Below are positions 1-5,152 of a DNA stretch of 5,152 bases, in pieces. The notes beneath the pieces were generated by a model that was given only the letters and a program-made list of their open reading frames with translations, was not told the DNA's origin and did not search any database. The stretch covers positions 1 to 5,152 of the forward strand of contig CAZPMT010000198.1 of the NCBI GenBank assembly GCA_964587655.1, in the 5' to 3' direction. Numbering within the stretch: position 1 is the stretch's first letter; each line of letters starts with the position of its first letter. The DNA comes from CAZPMT01 sp964587655 (lineage in GTDB: Bacteria > Hydrogenedentota > Hydrogenedentia > Hydrogenedentales > SLHB01). The translations under genes and the position numbers were made by a program.

Positions 1-1
1 G

Positions 2-229
2 GAAGGTTTCGGAGTGTAGCGGAGGACCGCCGACGGCAGGGACGCGCGCCGTTTGACCGACCCCGGAGGAAGCAAGGAATCCCCGGGCTGGTGGCCCGAT
101 TCGCGCCACGTCATCTTCGCATCGACCCGCTCCGGTCCGTATGAAGTCTGGGCCGTCAACGTCAAGCCGCCATGCGAGCAGCATCGCATCGGCCCGGGAC
201 AGGGACCGTATTGGGGTCCGCGACGTTAA
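2..229 (+). CDS. C-terminal fragment of a TolB-like / PD40 beta-propeller protein, 5' end outside the window, interrupted by an in-frame TAG
   Basis: The frame ending at TAA 227-229 reads as the last blades of a TolB-type WD40-like (PD40) propeller. Visible are TADGRDARRLTDPGG (codons 26-70), then GWWPDSRHVIFASTRSG (86-136), matching the family pattern 'WSPDGR-IAFxSxR-G', then YEVWAVNV (140-163) and a short tail ending GPYWGPRR. Such proteins are usually secreted or periplasmic and act in protein interaction or in TonB/Tol-linked processes; the specific role of this one is unknown. The frame contains TAG at 17-19, giving V-stop-R-R-T-A-D-G. The family pattern, and this protein's own next blade (V-W-A-V-N), put Trp or Tyr there. 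This could be a sequencing error, a recent nonsense mutation (pseudogene), or a coincidence because only five codons lie upstream. The stop codon lies 35 bases before smpB. Confidence 0.7.
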
Positions 230-251
230 CCAAGCCCGCCACTTGGGCGGC

Positions 252-256
252 GAAGG
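252..256 (+). promoter_or_regulatory. Shine-Dalgarno site of smpB
   Basis: GAAGG lies 8 bases before the ATG at 265. It supports that start over the in-frame ATG at 172, which lies inside the coding sequence of the preceding propeller gene. Confidence 0.6.
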
Positions 257-264
257 TTCCCTGT

Positions 265-732
265 ATGGGTGAGAAGACGATTGTCCAGAACCGGCGCGCC
301 CGGCACGAATACCACATCCTCGAACGGCACGAGGCCGGCATCGAGTTGGTCGGAACCGAGGTCAAATCCCTCCGCGAAGGCCACATCACGCTCAAGGACA
401 GCTACGCCGGCGTCGAGGACGGCCAGATGTTCCTCGTAGGCGCCCACATCAACCCCTACGAACAAGGCAACATCTACAACCACGACCCCGAACGCAGGCG
501 CAAGCTCCTAATGCACAAGCGCGAGATCCTCAAACTCGGCGCACGAGTCGCCGAAAAGGGCCTCACCATCGTTCCGCTCCGCGTCTACTTCAAAGAAGGC
601 CGCGTCAAAGTCGAAATCGCGCTCTGCCAAGGAAAACATACCGTCGACAAACGCGACACCATCCGCGAGCGCGAAATCAAACGCGAAGTCGACCGCGAAA
701 TCAAACGCGCCCCGCGGAAGGAAAACGCCTGA
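265..732 (+). CDS. smpB: SsrA-binding protein SmpB (trans-translation factor)
   Basis: SmpB binds tmRNA (SsrA) and delivers it to ribosomes stalled on broken mRNA, allowing tagging and release of the incomplete peptide. It acts in the cytoplasm. The predicted 155 aa protein has the usual SmpB length (about 150-160) and its landmarks: the N-terminal NRRARHEYHILE (residues 9-20), GIELVGTEVKSLR (25-37), the NPY segment within HINPYEQGNIYNHDPERRRKLL (61-82), an OB-type core to about residue 120, and the GK...DKR motif (123-130). A highly basic, probably helical C-terminal tail (131-155) corresponds to the part known to enter the ribosomal mRNA channel. The start at 265 has a GAAGG site and begins at the usual SmpB N-terminus. 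The upstream in-frame ATG at 172 would add 31 residues overlapping the propeller gene in another frame and is rejected. The gene converges on the GH29 gene with 3 bases between stop codons. No tmRNA gene is in the window. Confidence 0.97.
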   Translation: MGEKTIVQNRRARHEYHILERHEAGIELVGTEVKSLREGHITLKDSYAGVEDGQMFLVGAHINPYEQGNIYNHDPERRRKLLMHKREILKLGARVAEKGLTIVPLRVYFKEGRVKVEIALCQGKHTVDKRDTIREREIKREVDREIKRAPRKENA

Positions 733-735
733 CCT

Positions 736-2427
736 TTACTTCTCCGGTGGCAGAAATTGCAGTTCCCAGAGGGTGGGGCCTTCGGTGGCTTCGAGGATAT
801 TGAGGCGGAATTGGTGGGCTTTGACTGAGGGGAATTTCGCTTCGAAATGCTCGCCGACGGTCTTGCCCGTGAAGAACGGTTTCCATTCTTCGCCGACCTT
901 TCGTTCGAGTGCGAATTTCTGGATGCGGTCCCCACAGGCTTCGGAAATCCGGACGCGCCCGACTTTGCTTGGCTTCTCGAACTCGGCCTCGAACTGGGCC
1001 TCGATCCATGCCTGATGCGTGCCGCCGTCGGTGGCCCAGCGTGTGCTGCTATCGCCGTCGAATGCCTTTTTCGGGGCGTATTCCGCGTCGTTCTGGTGGA
1101 AGTTGGAGGCGCGCGCCGCGGCCGCCTTGAACGGCGTCTCCGACGGCATAGCCAGCGGCGGGATGTCGACGGCGGACGCGTCAAGCTTCAGGACGGCGAT
1201 GGTGTCGATCTCCTGTCGCGCCGACTCGGGGATTGTGAGTTCGATGCCCTTGCGGGTTTGTTTGAACTTGGCGTCGCCTCCGGTGAGCAATGAACAACTC
1301 AGGACCTTCGCTTTGAGCGCCGGGAGCACGAGCTTCTCGCGGGCGATTCTCCAGTCGAGGACGTGGACGTAGATCGTGTTGTCGCGGCACGTGCTCACGC
1401 CCCATGCGGTTGGACGGAACGGTCCGCCGCGCGTGCCGTAGATACTTTCGCCGTACTTGTCGAGCCATACGCCCATCTCCGCGAGACGCGCGACCTGCCG
1501 GTCCTCGATCTGGCCGGTGGGCATGGGGCCGACGTTGAACAGGAGGTTGCCGTCGCCCCCGGCGCACTTGATCAACACATCGAGGCATTGTTTCAAGGAC
1601 TTGACCTTGTCATTCGGCTTCCACGCCCACTGGTCGCCAATCGTCATGCAGGTTTCCCATGGGCGTTCGCGCTGGAACGCGCCGACCGTTTGTTCGGGCG
1701 TGTCAAGGTCTTCGCGCAGCCCGGCGCGGTTGTTGACGATGATTCCGGGCTGGAGTTCGCGGATCATCTTGATCAGCTTCTCCGAATCCCAGTCCTTTGC
1801 TGTGCCCCCGAGCCCGTCGAACCAAAAGATGTCCAGTTTGCCGTATTTCGTGCAGAGCTCGCGGACCTGTCCGTGGAGGTACTCGAGGAATTTCGCGTGA
1901 TTCTCGGTGCGGTAATCCGGGTGATGCCAGTCCGGTGGCGAATAGTAGAACCCGAGCCGCAGCCGGGCCTCATGGCATGCCTCCGCGAGTTCCGCCACCA
2001 CGTCGCGCCTAAACGGCGAATTCGTGATCTTGTAATCGGATTGCGCCGTGTCGAACATCGAGAATCCGTCGTGATGGCGCGAAGTGAACACGAGATACTT
2101 CATACCCGCTTTCTTCGCAATTGCCACCCACTCGCGCGCGTTGAATTCCGTCGGATTGAACTCCTTGTAGAGGTTGTCGTAGACCTCGACCGGGATTTCT
2201 CCCGTGCCGCCCGTGCCCCGGCGTTCTCCCCCGCGCGACCAGCCGATCTCGGTGCCCTTGATGCTGACCGGTCCCCAGTGGATGAACATGCCGAATCGCG
2301 CCTCGCGCCACCACTGCATCCGGTCCGTCGCATTCGCGGCCTGGGCGAACGCCGGCAGACCTGACACGCAGACAAGCGCGGCAAGCACAACGCCGATCCA
2401 ACGCCAAACCTTCATGATTTCACACAT
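736..2427 (-). CDS. Secreted GH29 alpha-L-fucosidase with C-terminal F5/8C (CBM32-like) domain
   Basis: GH29 enzymes remove terminal alpha-L-fucose from glycans by a retaining mechanism. The predicted 563 aa protein starts with a signal peptide (about residues 1-30, cleavage near AFA/QAA), so it acts in the periplasm or outside. The GH29 barrel covers about residues 33-350: FGMFIHWGP (45-53), SRHHDGFSMF (116-125), GFYYSPPDWHHPDY (159-172), LDIFWFDG (198-205) with D204 the expected nucleophile, RPWETC (255-260), and FNVGPMPTG (297-305). E258 is a candidate acid/base, but that residue is poorly conserved by position in GH29. A linker and small beta domain follow. Residues about 433-561 look like an F5/8 type C discoidin/CBM32-like module (AFDGDSSTRWATD at 455-467), which often binds carbohydrate. 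The start at 2427 is chosen for its AGGAGG site; the ATG at 2415 is 20 bases from that site and the ATG at 2472 lacks one. It is probably the second gene of an operon with the BNR protein 92 bases upstream. The exact fucosylated substrate is unknown. Confidence 0.95.
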   Translation of the reverse strand: MCEIMKVWRWIGVVLAALVCVSGLPAFAQAANATDRMQWWREARFGMFIHWGPVSIKGTEIGWSRGGERRGTGGTGEIPVEVYDNLYKEFNPTEFNAREWVAIAKKAGMKYLVFTSRHHDGFSMFDTAQSDYKITNSPFRRDVVAELAEACHEARLRLGFYYSPPDWHHPDYRTENHAKFLEYLHGQVRELCTKYGKLDIFWFDGLGGTAKDWDSEKLIKMIRELQPGIIVNNRAGLREDLDTPEQTVGAFQRERPWETCMTIGDQWAWKPNDKVKSLKQCLDVLIKCAGGDGNLLFNVGPMPTGQIEDRQVARLAEMGVWLDKYGESIYGTRGGPFRPTAWGVSTCRDNTIYVHVLDWRIAREKLVLPALKAKVLSCSLLTGGDAKFKQTRKGIELTIPESARQEIDTIAVLKLDASAVDIPPLAMPSETPFKAAAARASNFHQNDAEYAPKKAFDGDSSTRWATDGGTHQAWIEAQFEAEFEKPSKVGRVRISEACGDRIQKFALERKVGEEWKPFFTGKTVGEHFEAKFPSVKAHQFRLNILEATEGPTLWELQFLPPEK

Positions 2428-2435
2428 GCCCGACT

Positions 2436-2441
2436 CCTCCT
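2436..2441 (-). promoter_or_regulatory. Shine-Dalgarno site of the GH29 gene
   Basis: On the minus strand AGGAGG lies 8 bases before the ATG at 2427. This fixes the start at MCEIMKVW rather than the in-frame ATG at 2472 or at 2415. Confidence 0.8.
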
Positions 2442-2519
2442 TTTCACGCCCGTGGGTTTCTACAATGTCCAAAACGATTATCGCGCAAGATCAGTGTCGT
2501 GCGCCACTCCATGACGCCG

Positions 2520-3707
2520 TCAAAGAGCGCCGCCCGCCCTCACCCACTCCTCGTTCATCGTGCAGTGCCGGATTGTTTTGTCGTTCCCTATGCTCGTCGA
2601 GTAAGTGACATTGACAAGGCCGTCGCGCGTCTGGATTACGGACGGATACGCGAAGGAACCCTGGCCCGGCGCAGCGGATTCTATGGCGCGTCTCCATTTC
2701 CACGTCGCGCCCTCATCCTCCGATAGTGCGGCGGAGAGACGATGCCGGCCATCTTCGGTGTCGTTGTGAACCATTAGCCACGCGCCGTCTTGAAGGCGGA
2801 TCGCTTCGAGGCTCGAATCCGGGTTCGGGATCTCGGTGTCTATCGCGGCAGACCACGTTTCGCCGTCATCGCGCGACGTGCTGATCTGCACGCGGGAAGG
2901 GGCGTCGCCCGTGTCGCGAAGGTAGGCCAAGAGGGATCCGTCCTGTTTTCTCAACAATGTCGGCTGCGTCGGCCCGCGTCCCACGATCGGCCCGCTTGCG
3001 CGCCAGTGATCGCCGTCATCGTCGGAAATCGCCACGAGCGAGATATTGAAACCGTCGGAATACAGCGGCAACAGGATGCGGCCAGTCGGCAATACCAGCG
3101 GATGAATGCGGGTCATCCATCCCGTCTGGCGTTTGTACGGGTCGCGCGCGGCCTCGATGATCATCTTCCGGTACGGAGGCGCATACTCGCCCCACATGCC
3201 TTCGCCGAAACCTATCTCGTCGAATCCCTTTTCGATAGCTTTCGGAAAAGTGTCGCCGGGATCGAGAATGATGACGTCCTGCCAACTCCATTTCGGCGCG
3301 TCTTTCTTCTGGTAATCCTCCGCGCGCCGGTACTTCAGTTGACAGCACTCCCATCGATGCGCGAGCACCGGAACCCAAAACAGCCACAACCGCTCGCGGC
3401 GATCCACGAACAGCACCGGGTTGCAATCGGGGAAGCCCGGCGTGTCCGCCATGAGAAACACCTGCGACCACGCCTTCGCGCCCTTCTTCAACCGCGCGCC
3501 GTTCACTACCACGTCGTCCGCCGTCCGCTCGCCCGAACCCTGAAACCAGCACGCGAGCAGATCCCCGTTCTTACATTCGACCACGCTGCTTCCATGCACG
3601 TGCTTCTCGATCGGCGCGAAGATGTCTTCCTTCTGAAAGACCTCCGCTCCCCAGGCCGTCCCCGCCGCCGCAATGAGGCTCAAAATTGCCAGCCATGTCC
3701 ATCCCAT
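2520..3707 (-). CDS. Secreted BNR-repeat (Asp-box) sialidase-like protein
   Basis: The predicted 395 aa protein has a short signal peptide (about residues 1-20, cleavage near AWG/AEV) and a six-bladed propeller of the BNR_2 / sialidase superfamily. Three Asp boxes of the form S-x-D-x-G-x-x-W are clear: SDDDGDHW (228-235), SRDDGETW (278-285) and SEDEGATW (329-336). Family-like segments are HGSSVVECKNGDLLACWFQG (38-57), IHPLVLPTGRILLPLYSDG (201-219), QPTLLRKQDGSLLAYLRDTG (248-267) and SSLEAIRLQDGAWLMVHND (298-316). Automatic annotation would say 'exo-alpha-sialidase'. However, the N-terminal RIP motif of classical GH33 sialidases is not visible (HGSSVVE lies in its place), so sialic acid specificity is unproven and another uronic or deoxy-sugar substrate is possible. 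The start at 3707 has GGAGG 7 bases upstream and is directly followed by the signal peptide. The frame stays open to 3848, but that extension reads through the palindromic repeat and is not coding. The fucosidase gene follows downstream on the same strand. Confidence 0.9.
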   Translation of the reverse strand: MGWTWLAILSLIAAAGTAWGAEVFQKEDIFAPIEKHVHGSSVVECKNGDLLACWFQGSGERTADDVVVNGARLKKGAKAWSQVFLMADTPGFPDCNPVLFVDRRERLWLFWVPVLAHRWECCQLKYRRAEDYQKKDAPKWSWQDVIILDPGDTFPKAIEKGFDEIGFGEGMWGEYAPPYRKMIIEAARDPYKRQTGWMTRIHPLVLPTGRILLPLYSDGFNISLVAISDDDGDHWRASGPIVGRGPTQPTLLRKQDGSLLAYLRDTGDAPSRVQISTSRDDGETWSAAIDTEIPNPDSSLEAIRLQDGAWLMVHNDTEDGRHRLSAALSEDEGATWKWRRAIESAAPGQGSFAYPSVIQTRDGLVNVTYSTSIGNDKTIRHCTMNEEWVRAGGAL

Positions 3708-3714
3708 CTCAGTT

Positions 3715-3719
3715 CCTCC
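3715..3719 (-). promoter_or_regulatory. Shine-Dalgarno site of the BNR protein gene
   Basis: On the minus strand GGAGG lies 7 bases before the ATG at 3707. It excludes the in-frame upstream ATG at 3848, which lies beyond the repeat element. Confidence 0.8.
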
Positions 3720-3761
3720 ATAGTAGCGCGTTCTCGAAATAACGTTACGGGTTCTGTATGA

Positions 3762-3843
3762 CATCCCGAAGGGATGCAATGTGAATAGCCGTGGGTGAAA
3801 CCCACGGAACCCGTGTCCATGATACACAACCCTGAAGGGGTTG
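3762..3843 (+). repeat. Triple-hairpin repeat element, left copy
   Basis: Three hairpins follow one another. H1 (3762-3776) is CATCCC-GAA-GGGATG. H2 (3789-3807) is CCGTGGGT-GAA-ACCCACGG. H3 (3827-3843) is CAACCCT-GAA-GGGGTTG, with one G.T pair closing the loop. All three share a GAA triloop. H1 and H2 are joined by the 12-base linker CAATGTGAATAG. Bases 3777-3808 are a perfect inverted match to 3914-3945 in the right copy. Conserved modular hairpins with no coding capacity suggest a REP/MITE-like dispersed repeat or a structured RNA/DNA element. The family was not identified from the sequence. Confidence 0.85.
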
Positions 3844-3877
3844 AACACGCAGTATTGACGCCCGTTTCCATGCGGTT

Positions 3878-3960
3878 CGACCCCGTCAGGGTCGTCCGTC
3901 CGCGGAACCTGTCTCCGTGGGTTTCACCCACGGCTATTCACATTGTACCCCTTCGGGGTA
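3878..3960 (-). repeat. Triple-hairpin repeat element, right copy (inverted)
   Basis: Read on the minus strand this is the same element as the left copy in the opposite orientation. H1 (3960-3946) is TACCCC-GAA-GGGGTA, H2 (3933-3915) is identical to the left copy, and H3 (3894-3878) is CGACCCT-GAC-GGGGTCG. Two pairs in H1 and one pair in H3 differ from the left copy by changes on both sides that keep the pairing. The H2-H3 linker is 19 bases here against 19 in the left copy once the shared A after H2 is counted (20 here on the same count), and is almost unrelated in sequence. The copies face each other with H3 inside, separated by 34 bases. Confidence 0.85.
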
Positions 3961-4086
3961 TTGCAGCGCTATTTCGGAAACGTTCTGCGAGGTCTCGATG
4001 CCACGCATCCGTTCCTGCGCTGTATTGACAGAGTAAACCCTCCGAGCGTACAGGGCAAGTCGGCTCATCTCCAAGCGGCCGCCGTT

Positions 4087-4114
4087 TCGACAAAGCTCGG
4101 CATTCGTGTAGAAT
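4087..4114 (+). promoter_or_regulatory. Sigma70-like promoter of the DUF1080-like gene
   Basis: The -35 box is TCGACA (4087-4092, 5 of 6 to consensus) and the -10 box is TAGAAT (4109-4114, 5 of 6), with a 16-base spacer. Transcription would start near 4121, giving a leader of about 40 bases before the ATG at 4160. That placement argues against using the in-frame ATG at 4121 as a start. Confidence 0.5.
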
Positions 4115-4147
4115 GGCGGCATGTCACGGCCAAGCGTATTCCATACC

Positions 4148-4153
4148 GAGGAG
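4148..4153 (+). promoter_or_regulatory. Shine-Dalgarno site of the DUF1080-like gene
   Basis: GAGGAG lies 6 bases before the ATG at 4160. The alternative ATG at 4154 directly abuts this site and the ATG at 4121 precedes it, so 4160 is preferred. Confidence 0.75.
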
Positions 4154-4159
4154 ATGTCC

Positions 4160-4930
4160 ATGTGCGACAAATCGGCGTTCCCCATAAGACCGCTCTCCCT
4201 AATCCTCTTCCTGACGTGCACGGTGCTGAGCCGCGCGGCCTTTCCGGCCCCGGACGCGAAACCGCCCGAGAAACCCAAGGCGGATGCGGCCCCGGTCCTC
4301 AGCGGCTTCACTCTCAAGCACAACCTCGCTGAGGACGGCAAGCCTCAAGACGGAAAAACGACCGACGCGGCGGGGTGGGCCACCTCGGATTTCACGGGCA
4401 AGGGAAACGTGCGCATCGAAAACGCCATCGCCTACCTGGAACACGGCGACGATATGACGGGGATCCGGTGGACAGGTCCCTTGGCGAAGATGAACTACGA
4501 GATCTCGCTCGAAGCGATGCGCACTGAAGGCAGCGACTTCTTCTGCGGCCTGACGTTTCCCTACCGCGATGACCCGTGCTCGTTCATCGTCGGCGGCTGG
4601 GGCGGGTCCGTGATCGGCATATCAAGCCTCGATTACCAGGACGCGGCCAACAACGAGACATGCCGCACCAAGGATTTCCAGAGCAACCGCTGGTACAAGA
4701 TACGCATCCGCATTACCGAAAAACGCATCCAGGCGTGGATCGACGACGAACGCATGGTCAACGTCGAGACCACGGGAAAAAAGATCGGCATCCGCTGGGA
4801 AGTCGAGCCCTCGCGCCCGCTGGGCATCGCAACCTGGCGCACCACCGGCGCCATACGCAACGTCGCCCTCAACGCCTTCACAACGCCACCGCCGGAATCA
4901 GACAAAGACAACGAGGAGAAGTGGCGGTAG
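4160..4930 (+). CDS. Secreted DUF1080-like (3-keto-disaccharide hydrolase / LamG-type fold) protein
   Basis: The predicted 256 aa protein has a signal peptide (about residues 1-27, hydrophobic LSLILFLTCTVL at 12-23), then a Pro/Lys/Ala-rich linker (about 28-46). One domain of about 195 residues follows: GWATSDFTGKGNVRIENAIA (72-91), MTGIRWTGPLAKMNYEISLE (99-118), GSDFFCGLTFPYRDDPCSFI (124-143), VGGWGGSVIGISSLD (144-158), RWYKIRIRITEKRIQAWIDD (177-196) and RPLGIATWRTTGAIRNVAL (219-237). This layout, a beta-sandwich with a late RWYKIRIR...IQAWIDD strand pair, resembles the DUF1080 / concanavalin A-like proteins abundant in Planctomycetota and relatives. Some of these bind or cleave sugars, but no catalytic residues can be assigned here. 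C129 and C140 could form a disulfide. The tail (241-256) is charged and probably disordered. The gene stands alone, divergent from the BNR-GH29 operon, with its own promoter. The family call rests on recalled pattern, not on a search. Confidence 0.75.
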   Translation: MCDKSAFPIRPLSLILFLTCTVLSRAAFPAPDAKPPEKPKADAAPVLSGFTLKHNLAEDGKPQDGKTTDAAGWATSDFTGKGNVRIENAIAYLEHGDDMTGIRWTGPLAKMNYEISLEAMRTEGSDFFCGLTFPYRDDPCSFIVGGWGGSVIGISSLDYQDAANNETCRTKDFQSNRWYKIRIRITEKRIQAWIDDERMVNVETTGKKIGIRWEVEPSRPLGIATWRTTGAIRNVALNAFTTPPPESDKDNEEKWR

Positions 4931-5152
4931 TGTACTGAATCATAATTGCAGGATCTTAACGAAGCAGTGGTTGCGGAGCATTTGAGAAGTGCGAGCATGG
5001 AAGGAGGACCATTCCCTCTTTCATTCCCCCTTTGAAGGGGGCTAGGGGGATGTTCTTCCAGCACATGGGAAATCTATAGCGTAGGCTTAACATCCCCCTA
5101 GCCCCCTTCAAAGGGGGAATGGAAAGGCTTCGACACAATGAGCAAATGGGCT
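4931..5152. other. Non-coding right end with palindromic repeat
   Basis: No gene is supported between the DUF1080-like stop codon and the window edge. Bases 4931-5021 show nothing recognisable. Bases 5022-5121 are the 33-base inverted repeat pair. Minus-strand open frames crossing it read out the repeat and the antisense of the preceding gene. Confidence 0.6.
5022..5121. repeat. Perfect 33-base inverted repeat with 34-base spacer (MITE/REP-like)
   Basis: Bases 5022-5054 and 5089-5121 are exact reverse complements. Each arm contains a smaller palindrome of the form CCCCCT-TTGA-AGGGGG followed by CTAGGGGGATG. The arm type, alternating C5 and G5 blocks around CTTTGAAG and CTAG, resembles a dispersed repeat seen in intergenic DNA of many unrelated bacteria; this resemblance is from memory. 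As RNA it would form a very stable 33 bp stem starting about 90 bases after the DUF1080-like stop codon and could slow or stop transcription, but there is no T-run typical of an intrinsic terminator. It encodes nothing. Confidence 0.85.

Larger units (their letters stand above)
3708..4159. other. Divergent intergenic region, 452 bases
   Basis: No gene is supported here. The region separates the minus-strand BNR gene from the plus-strand DUF1080-like gene. It holds the two inverted triple-hairpin elements (3762-3843 and 3878-3960) and a sigma70-like promoter for the right-hand gene. Open frames in it are repeat translations or shadows. Between 3961 and 4080 nothing is recognised except a perfect TTGACA at 4025-4030, which lacks a good -10 partner (TACAGG, 18 bases on). 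No convincing promoter was found for the leftward BNR gene. Confidence 0.7.

Noticed and set aside
230..246. Small hairpin CCAAG-N7-CTTGG between the propeller gene and smpB
   Set aside because: A five-pair stem without a T-run is too weak for a terminator, and it lies just before the smpB ribosome binding site without covering it.
172..264. Extended N-terminus of SmpB from the ATG at 172
   Set aside because: The 31 extra residues overlap the propeller gene in a different frame, do not resemble SmpB, and lack a ribosome binding site. The ATG at 265 has one.
1363..2364. Long plus-strand open frame (333 codons) antisense to the GH29 gene
   Set aside because: It is a high-GC shadow of a well-supported GH29 gene. 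The translation has no recognisable domain, and its composition is Arg/Ala/Val-heavy as expected for an antisense frame.
2450..2460. CCGTGGGTTTC in the BNR-GH29 gap, identical to 11 bases of the H2 hairpin
   Set aside because: It lacks the second half of the hairpin and the flanking H1 and H3. A short 11-base match can arise by chance, so it is at most a decayed remnant.
2790..3761. Long plus-strand open frame (323 codons) antisense to the BNR gene
   Set aside because: The opposite strand carries three Asp boxes, a signal peptide and a strong ribosome binding site. The antisense translation shows no domain and runs into the intergenic region.
3780..3942. TTCACA boxes in both repeat copies, pointing outward to each flanking gene, as possible -35 elements
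   Set aside because: They lie in the conserved H1-H2 linker, and no acceptable -10 box follows at 16-18 bases on either side (the best, TATTGC, matches 3 of 6).
3729..3982. Further inverted similarity outside the repeat pair (3729-3743 against 3968-3982, 12 of 15 bases)
   Set aside because: The distances from H1 differ (18 against 7 bases) and the match is short. It might mark a longer decayed element but cannot be supported from two copies.

Overview
This GC-rich bacterial window holds the end of one gene, four complete genes and two families of palindromic repeat in the non-coding DNA. The organism cannot be named from the sequence. The mix of secreted glycan-processing proteins, a TolB-like beta-propeller, a DUF1080-like secreted protein and hairpin-rich dispersed repeats is typical of environmental bacteria of the Planctomycetota, Verrucomicrobiota or Hydrogenedentota type. 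That placement is an inference from gene content, not a phylogenetic result.

Layout. The left edge (2-229, +) carries the C-terminal end of a TolB-like/PD40 beta-propeller protein, with an in-frame TAG exactly where an aromatic residue is expected. Next is smpB (265-732, +), the trans-translation partner of tmRNA. It converges on a minus-strand pair with only 3 bases between the stop codons. That pair reads right to left: a secreted BNR/Asp-box sialidase-like protein (3707 to 2520), then a secreted GH29 alpha-L-fucosidase with a C-terminal F5/8C (discoidin/CBM32-like) domain (2427 to 736). They are 92 bases apart and probably form an operon. Both have signal peptides and strong Shine-Dalgarno sites. 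Together they suggest removal of terminal sugars from complex glycans outside the cytoplasm.

Right of the operon is a 452-base divergent intergenic region (3708-4159). It contains two inverted copies of an approximately 83-base element. Each copy is three hairpins in a row, and between the copies several stem pairs differ by compensatory changes. A sigma70-like promoter (4087-4114) follows and drives a plus-strand gene (4160-4930) for a secreted protein with a DUF1080-like, concanavalin-type fold. Downstream of it is a perfect 33-base inverted repeat (5022-5054 / 5089-5121) of a different family. The DUF1080-like gene is therefore bracketed by two unrelated palindromic repeats.

No RNA genes, CRISPR arrays, transposase genes or phage genes were seen. 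No clearly new multi-gene system is visible. The most interesting structure is the covarying triple-hairpin repeat pair.
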